A stretch of 64,000 bases of DNA from assembly GCA_022496185.1 (NCBI GenBank), contig WTXG01000002.1, positions 806,001 through 870,000 of the forward strand, written 5' to 3'. The translations under genes were made by a program, and so were the position numbers. The notes beneath the pieces were generated by a model, which saw only the letters and a list, made by a program, of their open reading frames with translations, did not search any database and was not told the origin of the DNA. Source of the stretch: Multifurca ochricompacta. Lineage: Eukaryota; Basidiomycota; Agaricomycetes; Russulales; Russulaceae. Every line of letters begins with the position of its first letter. Within the stretch, counting starts at the first letter, position 1. Shown here piece by piece: positions 1-12,100 of this stretch.

Positions 1-1134
1 GGAATCAAGTCCTGGATTGGGTTTGCGTTTACCCAGGAGAGGTGAGGCAGTATGGTCCCCCCGAAAGTATGACTCCTCTAGAGACTTCTTGACATCAAGT
101 GCCGCAACCGTAAGCGACCGAACCATCTCGAAGGCGAGGAACCCAACGATATCTGTTGTATCATCGTTGGATTTGAGGTCGAGATGTGACGGCAGATTCA
201 GGAATTCCCTGAAACGTTTGGCTGAAGAGGGTCGCTTAAACCCCATGTGAAGTATGGGGAACGATTACATCACGGACCTTTACGATAGGAGAATGAAGCT
301 TGTCGACAGTCTGAATAATGTTGGTACTCCTCACGCGTCATTTGCTTCGTAACATCGTCGGCTTCCTGATATTCGAGCATAAAACCAATCTTAGAAAATA
401 CTAAATGAGAACCCACCTTCAAACGTTCGAGGGACGCCTCTTGGGCTTCCAGATCGTCCTCGTCCTCTTCATCGTCTGACTGATGGCCACTTTGCCTAAT
501 GGCTTCAGAGTATATAGTGGTAATCTCCCACGGCAGCTTTATGGTAATCTTCTGAGCCTTGGCCGTCAACTTGTCTGTTTACGATTTCATTTCATGGGTC
601 ATTGACGAAAAGAGGAAGTGAAGGTGAAGCGCACCGTCTGTCCCATCTTCAAGTGTCTCCACTTCGACCCCTCCTCCACCATCTGCATTGGAATCTTTGG
701 CATGCTTCCTCACCTCCTTCCATGAGAGGTAGGTACGCAGTCGGTTTACCTTGGCTCGGTCGTGCCGTATGAGAAAGATCAGATCCTCCGCAGAAAGGTA
801 CCGCGCGTTCCTTCTATTCGCCAATGCACGTGCTTGGACAATCTAAAACACAGGGCAAGGATCAGACTCAGATACTAAATACGGTACAACGTGAGGGGAC
901 GCACAAGCTCGACAAGTTGACTTCGGATAATATTCTCCACAAGATTTACTGTTTCTGTGAGTGGTTCTTGGATCTCACCAAAGACGAACATCTGCAGCGA
1001 AAGTACTTGGGTGATTGCGATTGGCGTTCGCGTACAGTGCGCACCATCTGTGAAATCTCTTGCTGATACTTGTATTCCTTCTTCTTTTCACCGGCTTCCA
1101 CTAAGGTGGTTGTCGGCTTTTTAGCTGGAGTCAT
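1..1134 (-). CDS. SPT3: SAGA subunit Spt3 (3' end cut by window edge)
   Basis: Spt3 is the histone-fold subunit of the SAGA coactivator that works with TBP at promoters in the nucleus. The start ATG at 1134 opens a short exon ending EISQM. After an intron comes a histone-fold segment (MFVFGEIQEPLTETVN, then ENIIRSQLVEL). A second intron leads to the highly conserved RRNARYLSAEDLIFLIRHD, RAKVNRL and YLSWKEVRKHAKD blocks, so this is a confident family match. A later exon (about 560-420) holds an acidic DDEEDEDDLEAQE stretch. The next exons carry the C-terminal half (REEYQHYSDCRQASF; then FLNLPSHLD and VGFLAFEMVRSLT at about 220-100). The frame is still open at base 1, so the stop lies outside the window. 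At least four introns are visible. No oddity is seen. Confidence 0.93.
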
Positions 1135-1318
1135 GGTTAGTACTTGTTGAGACACGAAAGGCAGAGACAAGGGATGAGGCCATCATACATACATGTATCT
1201 ACATACCATTTGCGTGGGAATCCACTCCGAATTAGTAAGTTGTCCTCGGTTAGGTTATATGTACATTTTTCATTTCATTATTTCTATAGTACACCACCAC
1301 ACATATACAATTCTTCCT

Positions 1319-3273
1319 TTAAAACCAGGAACCGCCTCGGTCTGTCTGAAGACTGTCCATTAAACCTCGGATATCCTGATCGGGCTTGGGAAAAACAGGT
1401 GCTGGCGGATTCTCAGCAGACCTCGACCTTTGTGAAAGAGCTTCGATTGCAAGTCCGAAGTCTCGTCTCTCTGTCGAAGATCGAGGGAACATCTCTGTCG
1501 AGGCTTGTTTATCCGTGATATCACATTTAACAGCACCTTCATCAAGTTGTTTGCGAAGTGTCTTAATCTGCATTTTGATGATGATTTCGAATGTGACAGC
1601 GTTCCCATCTTCATTCTCCGAGAGCAGCGTCACCAAGGCAGAAACACTAGGAATAAGCGCTTTAATTCCAGGCAGGTCTCGAAATTAGGCGATATAAAAA
1701 ATATGCGTACAAAGCTTCCTTCAAATACGCGAAGCTGAATCGTTCGGTTTCCTCGGCAATCTCCGTCACGAGTGAATCAGGGAAAATTACGTCCTTGTTA
1801 TCCTTAAGTTTTCTTTGCCAGTATTGTGCATAGAGTACCCGGGCGGCCTTGTTAGGGTCATCGAATAGACTGAAAAAAAAACATAATTAGTGAGGATTGT
1901 GCATAGGGTCCTGTCAGACCGCTTTTGAATACAGGCTACATACTACTTGCGATCAAAGCGGCTCGGTCGCGTCGACAACCCTGGATCCAGTCGTTCAAGG
2001 TGGTTTGTGGACCCAACGAGGAGCAACCCGTCATTGCTTTCCAGCCCGTCTAGCTCATTCAGGAAGAAAGAACGATTCTGATTGTTAATAAGACTATCGA
2101 GATCTTCGAGGATGACGATGCAGGGCGAATTTTGTCGGGCTTTTCGGAACACCTCAGCTATGGCATACTCATCTCCGAAATAGTCTGAAGAAAGGAGACT
2201 CTCAGGGTTATTTCTTAAATGACAAGGATGCAGAGATACACACGTTTTAACGACTTGACATACATTGGACTGTAGCCGCGTTCCAAACACTCTTTCATAA
2301 TAATTTTGATACTGATAGTCTTTCCATTGCCTAAAATTGCGTCAGAACAAGGCTCTATTCAGGAGGTGGAATTATTACCAGGTGGACCATGTAGAATGAG
2401 TCCACGCTATTGATGATGCATCAGATCCGAAACGAAAGAGAGAGATTTAAAAACAACTTACTTTCCAAGGGAGAGTAAGTGCCTTGTAGGTGTTTTTGGA
2501 TGAGAAGAAGCCATGGACATCCTTCTGTATGGCTCGCTTGAAGTCGTCCTCAAGAATGACCTCATCCCAGCTGGCCTTCTGAATCTCTTTCCAAAGGCCA
2601 GCATTTTTATCCCAGCCCTGATTATACACCCATATTTCGTTATGAAGTTGATCCGCCCAAAGACCAGCGGCCAAAAGAAGTTCTTTGAAGATGTCGAAGG
2701 GCCCTCGTGAAGGATGAAGTGCTCCGTGATCATACTAAAGCCAAGTGGCCACTTGGATGCATTCAATGATTAAAGGCTCGAGATGATCGCATAGAACGCA
2801 CCCGGACGATGTAAAGGATAAATTCAGTTCCCTGGATAACGTACTCAGTGTATTGTATTCAGACAAAAAATGTGACAAACTTGCCAGCCAGAAGGCTTTG
2901 AAAGCACCGTATTCCACCGAGTCAATCACAACGCCAGGAACCGGACCAGCACTTTTTGGGAGTGATGCAAAAAAAGTGTTCGTAACAAGTTCAGATGGAG
3001 AGATTGGCTGAGCATGTACATCTGGAAAGGAAAGTATATTGAGACGATAGTCCTGTGTCACCACGAGAGAGTGGTTGGGGTACAGTTTCTGAAGAAGTTG
3101 AGACCTGCATAATGACGCGTTCAAGTTATAAGAAATATGTTATAGCTTCCTATCTCACAGGAGCACAAGAGGTGAGGAGTGTTTTGCGGAACCTGCCAAA
3201 GGTAAGAAATATGATGACCCTCAGGCCACACCTTGAGTGAACACAACATACCTTGGTCGAGCCAATGTCCCAT
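1319..3273 (-). CDS. Fungal AAA-type ATPase
   Basis: This is a P-loop ATPase of the AAA class, in a fungal subfamily often labelled loosely as BCS1-like or proteasome-activating. Substrate and location are not known from sequence. I chose ATG 3273 (MGHWLDQG) because an in-frame TGA lies just upstream and splicing joins it cleanly to SQLLQKLYPNHSL. The N-terminal half (to about 2450) is family-specific, with WADQLHNEIWVYNQGW and ASWDEVILEDDFKRA. Walker A is GPPGNGKT (an intron falls inside the motif, near 2330-2390). Walker B is IVILEDLDSL, sensor 1 is LLVGSTNHLERLD, and the arginine-finger region is RPSRFDR near 1950. After the AAA core a helical C-terminal region (LFDDPNKAARVLYAQYW; TERFSFAYLKEAF) matches the small AAA subdomain. 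The stop is at 1319. Five or more short introns are present. The motor looks complete; the client is unknown. Confidence 0.85.
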
Positions 3274-3511
3274 CAAGGATCACCTTCCCTATCTTCTTGG
3301 AAGGAGACTTTGATAAACGAGTCGCTAAGATCTTTAGTATCAGACTGAGAATTCGCCATTGGTACTACTTCAGAAGCAACAGTGGGGTTGTGTTGTCGCG
3401 CCAGTCAACTGGCACCGCCAAAACTCACGTGACCTCTATGGTTTATATTAAACTCTCTAGCAAGTACTTGTCTTGCCCTCACCCGTCACCAGACTATTCT
3501 CTGGAAAAAAT

Positions 3512-4307
3512 ATGGCTCCAGTCACTAATAGGACACTCACTGTCTTGGCAGTTGCGGGGATTGGTGTTCTTGCATATGCCGTCTACTTTGATCACAGGCG
3601 GAGGACAGATGCCAGGTTTCGGAAACAACTCCGTATGTTGAAACTGTTTTTCTCTTTTTTCAGCCTCTCAACAAGCTTGTCAGGTCGGGAAAAGAAAAAC
3701 TTGACAAGTCAGTCGCTCAGGCAGCTACGTCAACCCCTGGGTCTTCGACTGCCCCGGGTGATGCCAACCTTCCCGCCGCTGAGATCCTTGCCGCGATGAA
3801 GAGCGTTAAGGACGATCAAGTTCCAACGACACCAGAGGAGCGGGAGAAATATTTCATGTCGCAAGTTGAAAAGGGAGAAGAACTTTGTGCTAAAGGTGGG
3901 ACTACCTACTCTTCTGAGTCGTAGAGGTGCCTTCGCTTACCGTGCCCACGAAGGGCCTGATTTTGCGGTTGAGGCTGCATTGGCCTTCTTCAGGGCCCTT
4001 CGGGTCTATCCCTCGCCCGTTGAATTGATAATGATATTCCAGAACACCGTTCCGGAGCCCGTTTTTAAAGTGTGGCATTTCATGCTGTTTTATTGCTTTG
4101 TACTTAAAAATCCTTTAGATGGTGTTGGAAATGATGAGGCTCGACGTAAGTGACCCCCCATCAATAGTTGATACCGACAAAATACCACGCACTACGTTAT
4201 CCGAGGATGATGGGAGTATGTCTAAGCGTGGCCCACCTTCAGAGGCCTCGTCGCAGGATTGGGATCGGATCACTGATCCCGGAAGCCTGACGCCGCCCAC
4301 TGCGTGA
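3512..4307 (+). CDS. TOM20: Mitochondrial import receptor Tom20 (one frame break)
   Basis: Tom20 (MAS20 family) is the outer-membrane receptor that binds mitochondrial presequences. The start ATG 3512 gives MAPVTNRT followed by one N-terminal membrane anchor (LTVLAVAGIGVLAYAVYF) and a basic DHRRRTDARFRKQL stretch, as in the family. Then come KLDKSVAQAATST, PTTPEERE, YFMSQVEKGEEL, and the helical TPR-like core FAVEAALAFFRALRVYPSPV with IFQNTVPEPVFK. The tail (PPSEASSQDWDRITDPGS) is acidic, and the stop is at 4305-4307. Introns lie near 3634-3700, 3895-3955 and 4072-4118. Oddity: the obvious splice from the first to the second exon reads REKKN, but the conserved frame needs REKKKLDK. One base appears to be missing in the A-run at about 3704-3711. 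A SET-domain gene follows within 10-230 bases on the same strand. Confidence 0.88.
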
Positions 4308-4315
4308 TATTCTTC

Positions 4316-5918
4316 ATGAGCGAGCAAAGGCTCAATGTACTCGCTGCTGCTTTTATCAATATTGCGTTCCGTGATTCTAATATATGCCTTTTTTCTTTTT
4401 CTTGCTTCATATACCCCTTCATTGGGCAGGTCAAGGGTCGCGTTGAAGGTGAGCCACAAGCACGAGCCATGTTCTGAAGCTGAGATGGGGGAATATTGAC
4501 CCGGTAGGCTATTATGAAGATTTCCCACCAAAACGAATGAGCGTGTCCACCAAGGCTGTCGAAGTCACTGATGCAAGTGGTATTACGGTTCTCAAGCGGA
4601 TTCTCGTCGCAAACAAAGACTTTACAGCTGGAGACGTTATTTACAGGGTAATGCGACCATTGGCGTAGGTCGAGTTGGCTCGTTGGCTTACTATATGGAA
4701 CAGGAGCAACCAATCGTCACGGTTCTTGACCCTGACTTAGAAGAAAAGGGGTCACATTGTGCTTGGTGTCTTCGTCAAATCAATGATGGTACAGCCCTGA
4801 GACCCGACGGAGACCGGCTCAAATCCGTGTTCTGTTCAAAAGAGTGTGAGTCAGCTGAAAGCCGAGTCCCAGTCACTGCTTTTCGGTCCTGAGTATGCTA
4901 TTCCCATAGAACTCAGTCCTAACCAGGACCCTGAGACTGTCAAGAGGCGCGAGGACGCTCAGATAGCATTCGCCCCTTTATCAAAGAATCCGGTAGGATA
5001 CATGTCACGTTGGTCGCGCGGTTCATCGCGAGGCAAGTCGTCAACGAGACTGTGAAGCTGCTACCAAAAGGCCACCCTTCTCTTCCAACACAAACCGATG
5101 AATGGACTAGGAACGGATATTCGCTCTTTGATCACATGGAACGGGTTCGATTCCTCGAATTGAGTGGAAAAGAGAACGAAGCGGAGCAGTTAAGAGAGAT
5201 ATTGAAGGCAAACCTTCAAGGCCTGGAGGACTTTGTTACTGACGAACGATACACCGTGCTCCTCGGAAAGATGGCCTACAATGCTTATGGGATTTCATTC
5301 TCTGGTGGTCGAGATGATAAGGTATGATATACCCCTTGCACATGGACACTGTGCGGTTACGAATGATTATTGTCCAGCCTCCACCAAACGCAAGGCCAGA
5401 AGATGTTGAGCTGACCCGGACTCCAAATGGCACAGCGCGTCAAGTGGGCGCAGGATTCTTTGCTGTTTCGTCCTACGTAAGTGTCATCTACGTATTCTCT
5501 GATCCCGTTGCCTGAGGGAAAATAATTATCCACCTCTCACATAGATTTCTCACTCTTGTGACCCATGCGCTCGACCGTCGTTCGAAGGTGGCGACTCCGA
5601 GATGAACCTTGTTGCCATGCGAGATATCAAAGCCGGTGACGAGATAACTGTCTCCTACGTCGATGCTTCCATACATGATGGCGAAGATGTCATCCAAGCA
5701 CGGTATCGCCGTCGCAAAGAGCTCGCACGTGGATGGCGGTTCGCGTGCCAGTGCGACCGTGTATCAGAGAAGCCCCTTCATCCCCCACAGGAGCTGAAGA
5801 GCCGCAGCTGAAGGATGAGTCTAAGGTGGAGCCGATCGTCTCTCAAGTTGACCAGGAGGCAGCTTTGAGCAAGGGCCAGCCTGTTGCCTCCGATACGATC
5901 ACCGTCGACTTAGACTGA
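4316..5918 (+). CDS. SET-domain protein with zinc-finger-like Cys cluster (frame breaks)
   Basis: This is a putative protein-lysine methyltransferase of the SET/MYND-like type. Readable blocks in order: VKGRVEG and YYEDFPPKR (small exons at about 4432-4536), KRILVANKDFTAGDVIYR, a zinc-finger-like cluster HCAWCLRQI...VFCSKEC (about 4755-4850), the helical region LVARFIARQVV (5009), YSLFDHMERVRFLEL, and MAYNAYGISFSGG. The SET signature is ISHSCDPCARPSFEG plus AGDEITVSYVDAS (5545-5665), followed by a post-SET FACQC. The start is uncertain: 4316 (splicing to VKGR in phase) or 4537. Three changes of frame are not explained by introns: near 4850 (after SKEC), near 4980 (FAP to FIKES), and near 5755, where the other frame would restore CQCDRC and run on to the stop at 5918. 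Either the gene is decaying or the consensus has indels; motif conservation favours the latter. Close same-strand packing with TOM20 raises the question of a fused gene. Confidence 0.7.
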
Positions 5919-6157
5919 AGCATATAAAATATCCCCATAAAAGTAATTCTTTTTTCTGCATGTCGACCTGTACAACTGTGCGTAGCTTCGCACGGTGTTA
6001 AGATTATATTCGTGAAACAGACGAAAGGTAGAGTACTGCGTGTGTGCACATGACGGGCCAAAGTGATGTGTAAATGCGCAAATTACAACTTGCAAAGTTA
6101 TTAGAATGAATAAAGGACCAGCAGTAGTGTCATTGCCCATTACTGCCACGAGTGGGC
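5919..6157. other. Convergent intergenic gap
   Basis: This is 3' flanking sequence between the SET gene and the next minus-strand gene. No gene or repeat is seen. Confidence 0.6.
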
Positions 6158-8735
6158 TTATGTCGCCAGGCTCCGCCACATACCCTCAGCAGGCAACTCA
6201 CTGCGGGCTTGCAAAATCCTCAATGCACGACGCCGACCTCGGCTGAGCGAGCTAACGTCGCCGTCATCGCCATCCATGCTCTCGTCGTCTCCATCTATCT
6301 CAAAGTCCAGTGCCCCAGTCTCAAAGTCCAGTGCCCCAGGATCCAAGGAGCGACTCCGGTCGCGTGCTGCGTATGATGCCCTGCGATAGCTGGCCGATGT
6401 CAAAGCCGGTTTTGGCTTGGCGTCCGATTCGTTTAATGGACCATCCTTAGGGGCACGAATTTGTGGAACGACGGCAATAGAAATTGGCAAGGACGCCGAG
6501 ACACCGGAATTCAACAACACTATGTTGACCAAGGCAATCAGCGACAGCTCGACGGAAGCACCGAAACACACCATGTTTACCGTTGTTTTCAGCCCCATGT
6601 GGTACTGGTATAGTATCGGTCTCGTTATCAAGCGACTCTGGGGAAGCGTCGCCTGCACTGCGGGAACTGAAAAGTTTCCATGATTGACTGTCTTTCTTCC
6701 ATGCGTTTCGATGACTAGGAGTAATGACATTGACAAGGCGTGCTAAATCCATAACACGAGAACTTAGTGCCTCGTCGACATTTGCCTCAACCTTCTCGGT
6801 GGCAGACGGCGGGGTCGCATTCTTCTGAGGAAAAGATTCAGGCCGTGGGGAGGCAGAAGCCCGAAGAGCGACCGTAGCTGGGAGCGACGCCGGCCGTAGC
6901 GTTTGTAAGAAATGAGGCAGAGCTGAGCCGCTGCTGAGTCGCGACTGACGGGGCGGACGTGCAGGGCTATCGACCGGTTCACGAAGTGGGAGTGTCAGAC
7001 TGTATGAGGGATCCTTTTGGGATACATCAAAGTCGCCGTCATCCAATTCGAAGATTGACGCTGCATGAAGGAATCAGACTAACGACTCCGTAAATCAATG
7101 AAAGCTTGACCTTCGCCGGGTTCTTCAACACGATCGAGGTCCTTCTCTACGACAGGCTTTATATCAAAAGTCACTTTACGTTTGCCCTTGGACCCCGAAG
7201 GACTCAGCAACTCCTCTGATGAAACCTGATTTTTGGATGTGGATGGCCCAGGTATTGGATCAGAATGCTCAGCCGCCACGTCGGAGACGATGGGATTGAC
7301 ATGGCCCGTGAGTTTCGCGTTTACTCGAGGCGATTTGATATTTGAAAGAGACTGATATTGTCTTGCACGCGCACTTTTCTCGGCTTCCATGTCCACAACA
7401 TATTTGAAGCTAGTCGCGATATCCTTGCGCTCGTTCATATCACGCCGAACTGGATCCCGATAGTTGATGCCCTCAACAAGTGTTGTGCCAGTGGGTAGAG
7501 GTCTAGATAATATTGTTCCAATCGGGGAAGTACTACGCCTCCCCTCTCTTGAGGGAATCGGGTGATGGAATGAAGAACTTGCGAGTGATACGGAGAGAGC
7601 AGAGGATGGCATGCCGTGGATGGGCGAAGACGGCCTGATGTTGGAGACCGGGACGAAGTCGTTGATTGCAACTGGGGACACGCGGCTAGACCCCTGACCA
7701 GTATGCGAAAGTGGGGGTGCAACAATTTGATCTCTAGGGGTAGGCTGTTTACTCGGTGGTTGCAATTTCTTTTCCTGGGTCAGCACCGACTCCGCTTCAC
7801 GGAACGCTGCCCAGAGCAGCTGCACCTGACGTTGCAACTCTGCTTCCTCTTTCTCGATCTCTAGAATGCGAGCATCCACGATCTGCGAAACGTGCTCTTC
7901 AGCACTCTTTCGGAGCTGGTCGGAGCGCTGCAATGCGATAGCAGAAAGGTGATCGAACGCCGGATGTGATGGAACAAACGGAGGGGGTGGGAATAGCGGA
8001 GATAAAGGGGGGAGTACTTTGTGAGGGGTGTCTGACTGTCGAGGCACTGGTGACGGTGGGCGCGAGGCAGAGAGTGGGGGTGGAGGAAAAGGAACGAGTC
8101 GTGTGGGAAGAACTACGCGAAACACGGGGGAATAAGCCTCTGAGGATTGTAACTGAGTTATTGATTCATTTTCCTTTGGCAAAGAAAAGAAACTGGTAAG
8201 TGAGTAATATGCCGCTGAAAATGGCAGAGGAAAACTGCCAGGGATACATAACCATGCACAAAAGATTATGGAGCTCACCAAGGATTGTTTAGTTAATTCA
8301 ATCCAGCCAGATCTACTTCGTAGAATCTCTTGCTCAACCCATTCTTCTGTAGGTAATATGGGGCCCTCTCCGGTGGCCAAGTCGGGTGGAATCAATTGGA
8401 GTACACGGTAGACAGGAATACGGCAGATGAGGCACGTCAAGGATGTATGTCTACGGAGAAGGGTGTTAGATTTGGGTTCCGGTTTGGAGTGTGTTCGACT
8501 CCTGAGGGTCAACTGTGGATGAACCTAGAAGAGAAGGTAGATTTGGATCAGATGAAAGAAATGTAGTTGAAATAAGGAAACGTACGATGGATATGCCTTC
8601 TTCACCTACAAAAACTGATCTGTAATTAGGATCACTGACTTGCAAAGGAGATGACTGTGTAGAAGGAGGATGCTGAATGCGGATGTGTACATTTAAGCAA
8701 GGACAAGCACAGTTGGTGTTGGAGGACATGTACAT
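6158..8735 (-). CDS. Conserved-looking protein of unknown function, proline-rich
   Basis: I do not recognise the function. The chosen start is 8735 (MYMSSNTNCACPCLNVHIRI; M at 8729 is an alternative). The N-terminal 100 residues carry paired cysteines (CACPC; later TSLTCLICRIPVYRVLQL) that could bind zinc, then LPTEEWVEQEILRSRSGWIEL. The middle is disordered and proline-rich (PFPPPPLSASRPPSP, LPPLSPLFPPPPFVP). A predicted coiled coil lies near 7945-7780 (DARILEIEKEEAELQRQVQLLWAAF). The C-terminus is basic and Ser-rich, with an exact 21-base duplication giving GALDFET/GALDFEI and an acidic EIDGDDESMDGDDGD. Clean introns: 8584-8522 (GTACGT...TCTAG), about 7112-7061, and about 6575-6510 (GTAAAC...CATAG). 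The last restores frame, so a tempting hydrophobic stretch near 6560 is intronic rather than a membrane segment. Confidence 0.6.
6298..6339 (-). repeat. Perfect 21-bp tandem duplication in coding sequence
   Basis: Two identical 21-base units (6298-6318 and 6319-6339) lie in the C-terminal coding part of the unknown gene. They encode the heptad repeat GALDFE(T/I) in frame. Confidence 0.95.
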
Positions 8736-9114
8736 GTTCAAGGGGGGCAGGGGCCACCCTGGATTAATTAAATGATGTGGTAACATGAACCCCTTTATTT
8801 AGAGTAGCAGCAGCAGAGCAGACACAACCACAACCATGTCGTATCGTATAAAATAAATAAAAAGATGAATGTATGCGTGTCGTACGTGTCATCCATCATC
8901 AATTCTTCATCATTGTTGTCGTCGTCGGATCATCCCTGTAGCCTGCTGCACTGGACTCGGTGGCTGTGATCAAACAAACCAAACCCTCACTGCCTCGTTA
9001 CCAAGCTAACAAAAACGAGTTTTGTGAAACCCCAACGACACAACAAACAAACTCACCTCTTCTTCCTCTTCTTCTTCTTCTCCTCCTCCTTATCCTTTTC
9101 ACAACCCTTTCTTT
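8736..9114. promoter_or_regulatory. Divergent promoter region with CT tract before chitin synthase
   Basis: This region separates the divergent starts of the unknown gene and the chitin synthase. Bases 9056-9112 are almost pure pyrimidine on the plus strand and end just before the chitin synthase ATG, a common fungal core-promoter feature. No gene is supported here. Confidence 0.5.
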
Positions 9115-12100
9115 ATGTCTGGCCGTCCTCCACTTGGCTCAACTATCCCCCAGGACTCTGAACACAACTCAGATCCTTTTGCAGATAGACCTCGTGCTCT
9201 ACAATTCCAGGAACCCCAACCCAGGCCATTTGAGTCCGCTACCTCGCTTCCCCTGGACTTTGGAGGCCAAGGCCACCAATTTGATGACGATGAGTTAGAG
9301 AAGCAGCCTCTTACTGGCGGTAACGTTGCGGGGGGCTTTTACCCTCCAGGGTATGCGTTGCCTCGTGCCTAGACAGTCCCCTCTACTCACTTTCATTCAC
9401 CCAGGCCCATTAACCCCGATTTGTATGGGGACCCATACGCCCGTCCCCTCTCTGTTGCTTCGTCTGCGTCCAATGGTGTAGATACCGCATGGCGTCACCG
9501 ACAGACAATCCGACGCGGTGTAAAGAAGACGGTCAAGCTGACCAATGGTAACTTTATCACAGAATACCCTGTTCCCACACCAGTACTCAGTGCTGTCGAG
9601 GACAAGTGGAAAAATGGTGTCAGGACAACAGAGTTTTCGTGAGTAGCAAGATCTGGTCCCTGACTCAAACCTCATCTGCTGCCCTAGCCATATGCGGTAC
9701 AGCGCTGCTACTTGTGATCCCGATGAATTCTCCGAGGAAAACGGGTGGTCACTTAGGACCAAGATATATAACCGCGAGACGGAGCTCCTCATCGCTGTCA
9801 CATCATACAACGAAGACAAGACTCTGTACGCTCGCACACTTCATGGGGTGATGCTAAACATCCGTGATATCTGTAAAACCAAACAATCGAAGTATTGGCG
9901 CCGCAGTGCGGAAGAAGGTGTCCCTGGTTGGCAGAAGATCACTGTTGCCCTGATTGTCGATGGCCTGGAGCCCATGGACAAGACGGTCTTAGATATCCTC
10001 GCTACAGTCGGCGTATATCAAGATGGAGTCATGAAGAAGCAGGTCGATGACAAGGATACAGTCGCCCATATATTCGAGGTTTGCAGTAGCCTTCATCTCG
10101 CGTCCCCCCTCCACGTCAAACTGATGCCACCCTTGGCCAGTATACAACTCAAATTTCGGTGGATCCGACGCCGAAGCTTATCCTGCCTCATGGCGATGAT
10201 CCGAACAACCTTGTGCCCGTGCAAATTATCTTTGTCTTGAAGGCGAAGAATCAAAAGAAGATAAATTCTCATCGCTGGTTATTCAATGCCATTGGTCGAA
10301 TACTACAGGTATGCATTCTCTGGGCTTTTCGTACGCCACCTTCTGGTGTAGTAGTATTAATCATGTTATATTTCAGCCCGAGATCTGCGTTCTCATTGAC
10401 GCTGGTACCAAGCCCGGACATAAATCCATCTTCTATCTTTGGGAGGCCTTCTACAACGATGAGAACCTCGGTGGTTGCTGCGGTGAAATCCATGCAATGA
10501 TCAACAAAGGCAGGAAGCTGCTCAACCCGCTGATCGCAGCACAGAACTTTGAATATAAAATGTCAAACATTCTGGACAAGCCTCTCGAAAGTAGCTTTGG
10601 CTATGTTTCTGTGCTACCTGGTGCTTTCTCCGCATACCGGTATCGCGCGATTCAAGGCCGACCTCTTGAGCAATACTTCCACGGCGATCATTCACTTGCA
10701 GACCGCCTTGGTTCTAAGGGTATCTATGGAATGAATATCTTCACCAAAAACATGTTCTTGGCCGAAGATCGAATCCTCTGCTTCGAACTGGTAGCCAAAG
10801 CCGGGGCTAAATGGACACTCACCTATGTCAAGCCTTCCAAGGCTGAGACCGATGTGCCCGAGAGTGCCCCGGAATTGATTGGTCAACGTCGCCGATGGCT
10901 GAATGGTTCATTCGCTGCATCCATCGTGAGGATTTCACCAAGTTGTATTTAGTGTTGTACTCACTTGGCAGCACAGTATGCAGTCGTGCATTTCTTCCGA
11001 TTGTACAAATCCAATCATGGTATCATTCGTATGTTTTTCTTCCACATCCAAGCCCTTGTACGTCATGGCCTCTCTTAACCTTTCATGTCGATTACTGAAT
11101 ACGCCCCAAGTACAACGTCTTCTCGCTTATCTTCTCTTGGTTTGCCCTTGCAAACATCTGGTTGACGTTCAGTATCATTATCGATCTCTTACCCAGCCAA
11201 GGTATTGTGTTCTTTGGTGGTAACAACAACACTGGACTTGTGATTGTGAGTCTAGTCTCTTTCGTATGCAACATACGACGCTCAATGGTGTTTCCCAGAC
11301 GCACTGGGTCAATTTAGCGTTGAAATGGATTTATCTTGGATTTCTAGCAATACAGGTAGATAACAACCTACGTCCGAGAACCGAACCCCTTTGACATTTA
11401 CGAAGTTTGTTTTGGCTCTGGGAAACCGACCAAAAGGCGAACGTGCTGCGTATACCATCACTTTATGGTGCGTCATCCTCATATCTCTCGCCGCGCTGCT
11501 GATGTAATGACGATAGGGTGTATGCTATCCTTTCTATCTACCTACTCGTATGTTCATTAACGCTTACGGCCAAAGCATTTGCGGTGAGATTTATTTTGTA
11601 AGGCCCGTGTGTGATGTTGATATCGTCCCAGAATATCCCCAATGAACTGAAGAACAAGACGGCTTCACAAGTTGTGGCGACGTTCTTTACACCCCCAGTT
11701 GGCACATTGATTGCTGCCATGCTGTCAACGTTCGGTATTTATCTCTTCGCGTCGTTTCTCTATGTGAGCCCAACCCAATTATGCCCCGATGTGCCCGGCT
11801 GCTAATCAGTCTGCGCAGCGTGATCCATGGCACATGTTCTCCAGTTTCTTCCAATATCTGTGTCTGGCTCCCAGTTTCACCAATGTCCTCAACGTTTATG
11901 CATTCTGCAATTTGCACGATGTGTCCTGGGGTACTAAAGGCTCCGACAAAGCCGAGGCACTTCCATCGGTTTCGTCATCCAAAGGGAAAAATGAAGAGGC
12001 GGCTGTCGTGCAGGATACCGAGCGTGTGCAAGAAGATCTGGATGCTGTATTCAAAGAAACCGTAACGCGTGCGGTGACCAAGATTGAGGTGAATGAAGTT

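Noticed and set aside
6510..6600. Possible transmembrane segment (hydrophobic ORF stretch) in the unknown minus-strand gene
   Set aside because: A GTAAAC...CATAG intron in correct phase removes it and joins two disordered coding parts.
7079..8512. An extra intron near 8200-8290 inside the long proline-rich ORF
   Set aside because: Donor and acceptor phases do not agree, and the ORF is open throughout, so I left it as coding.
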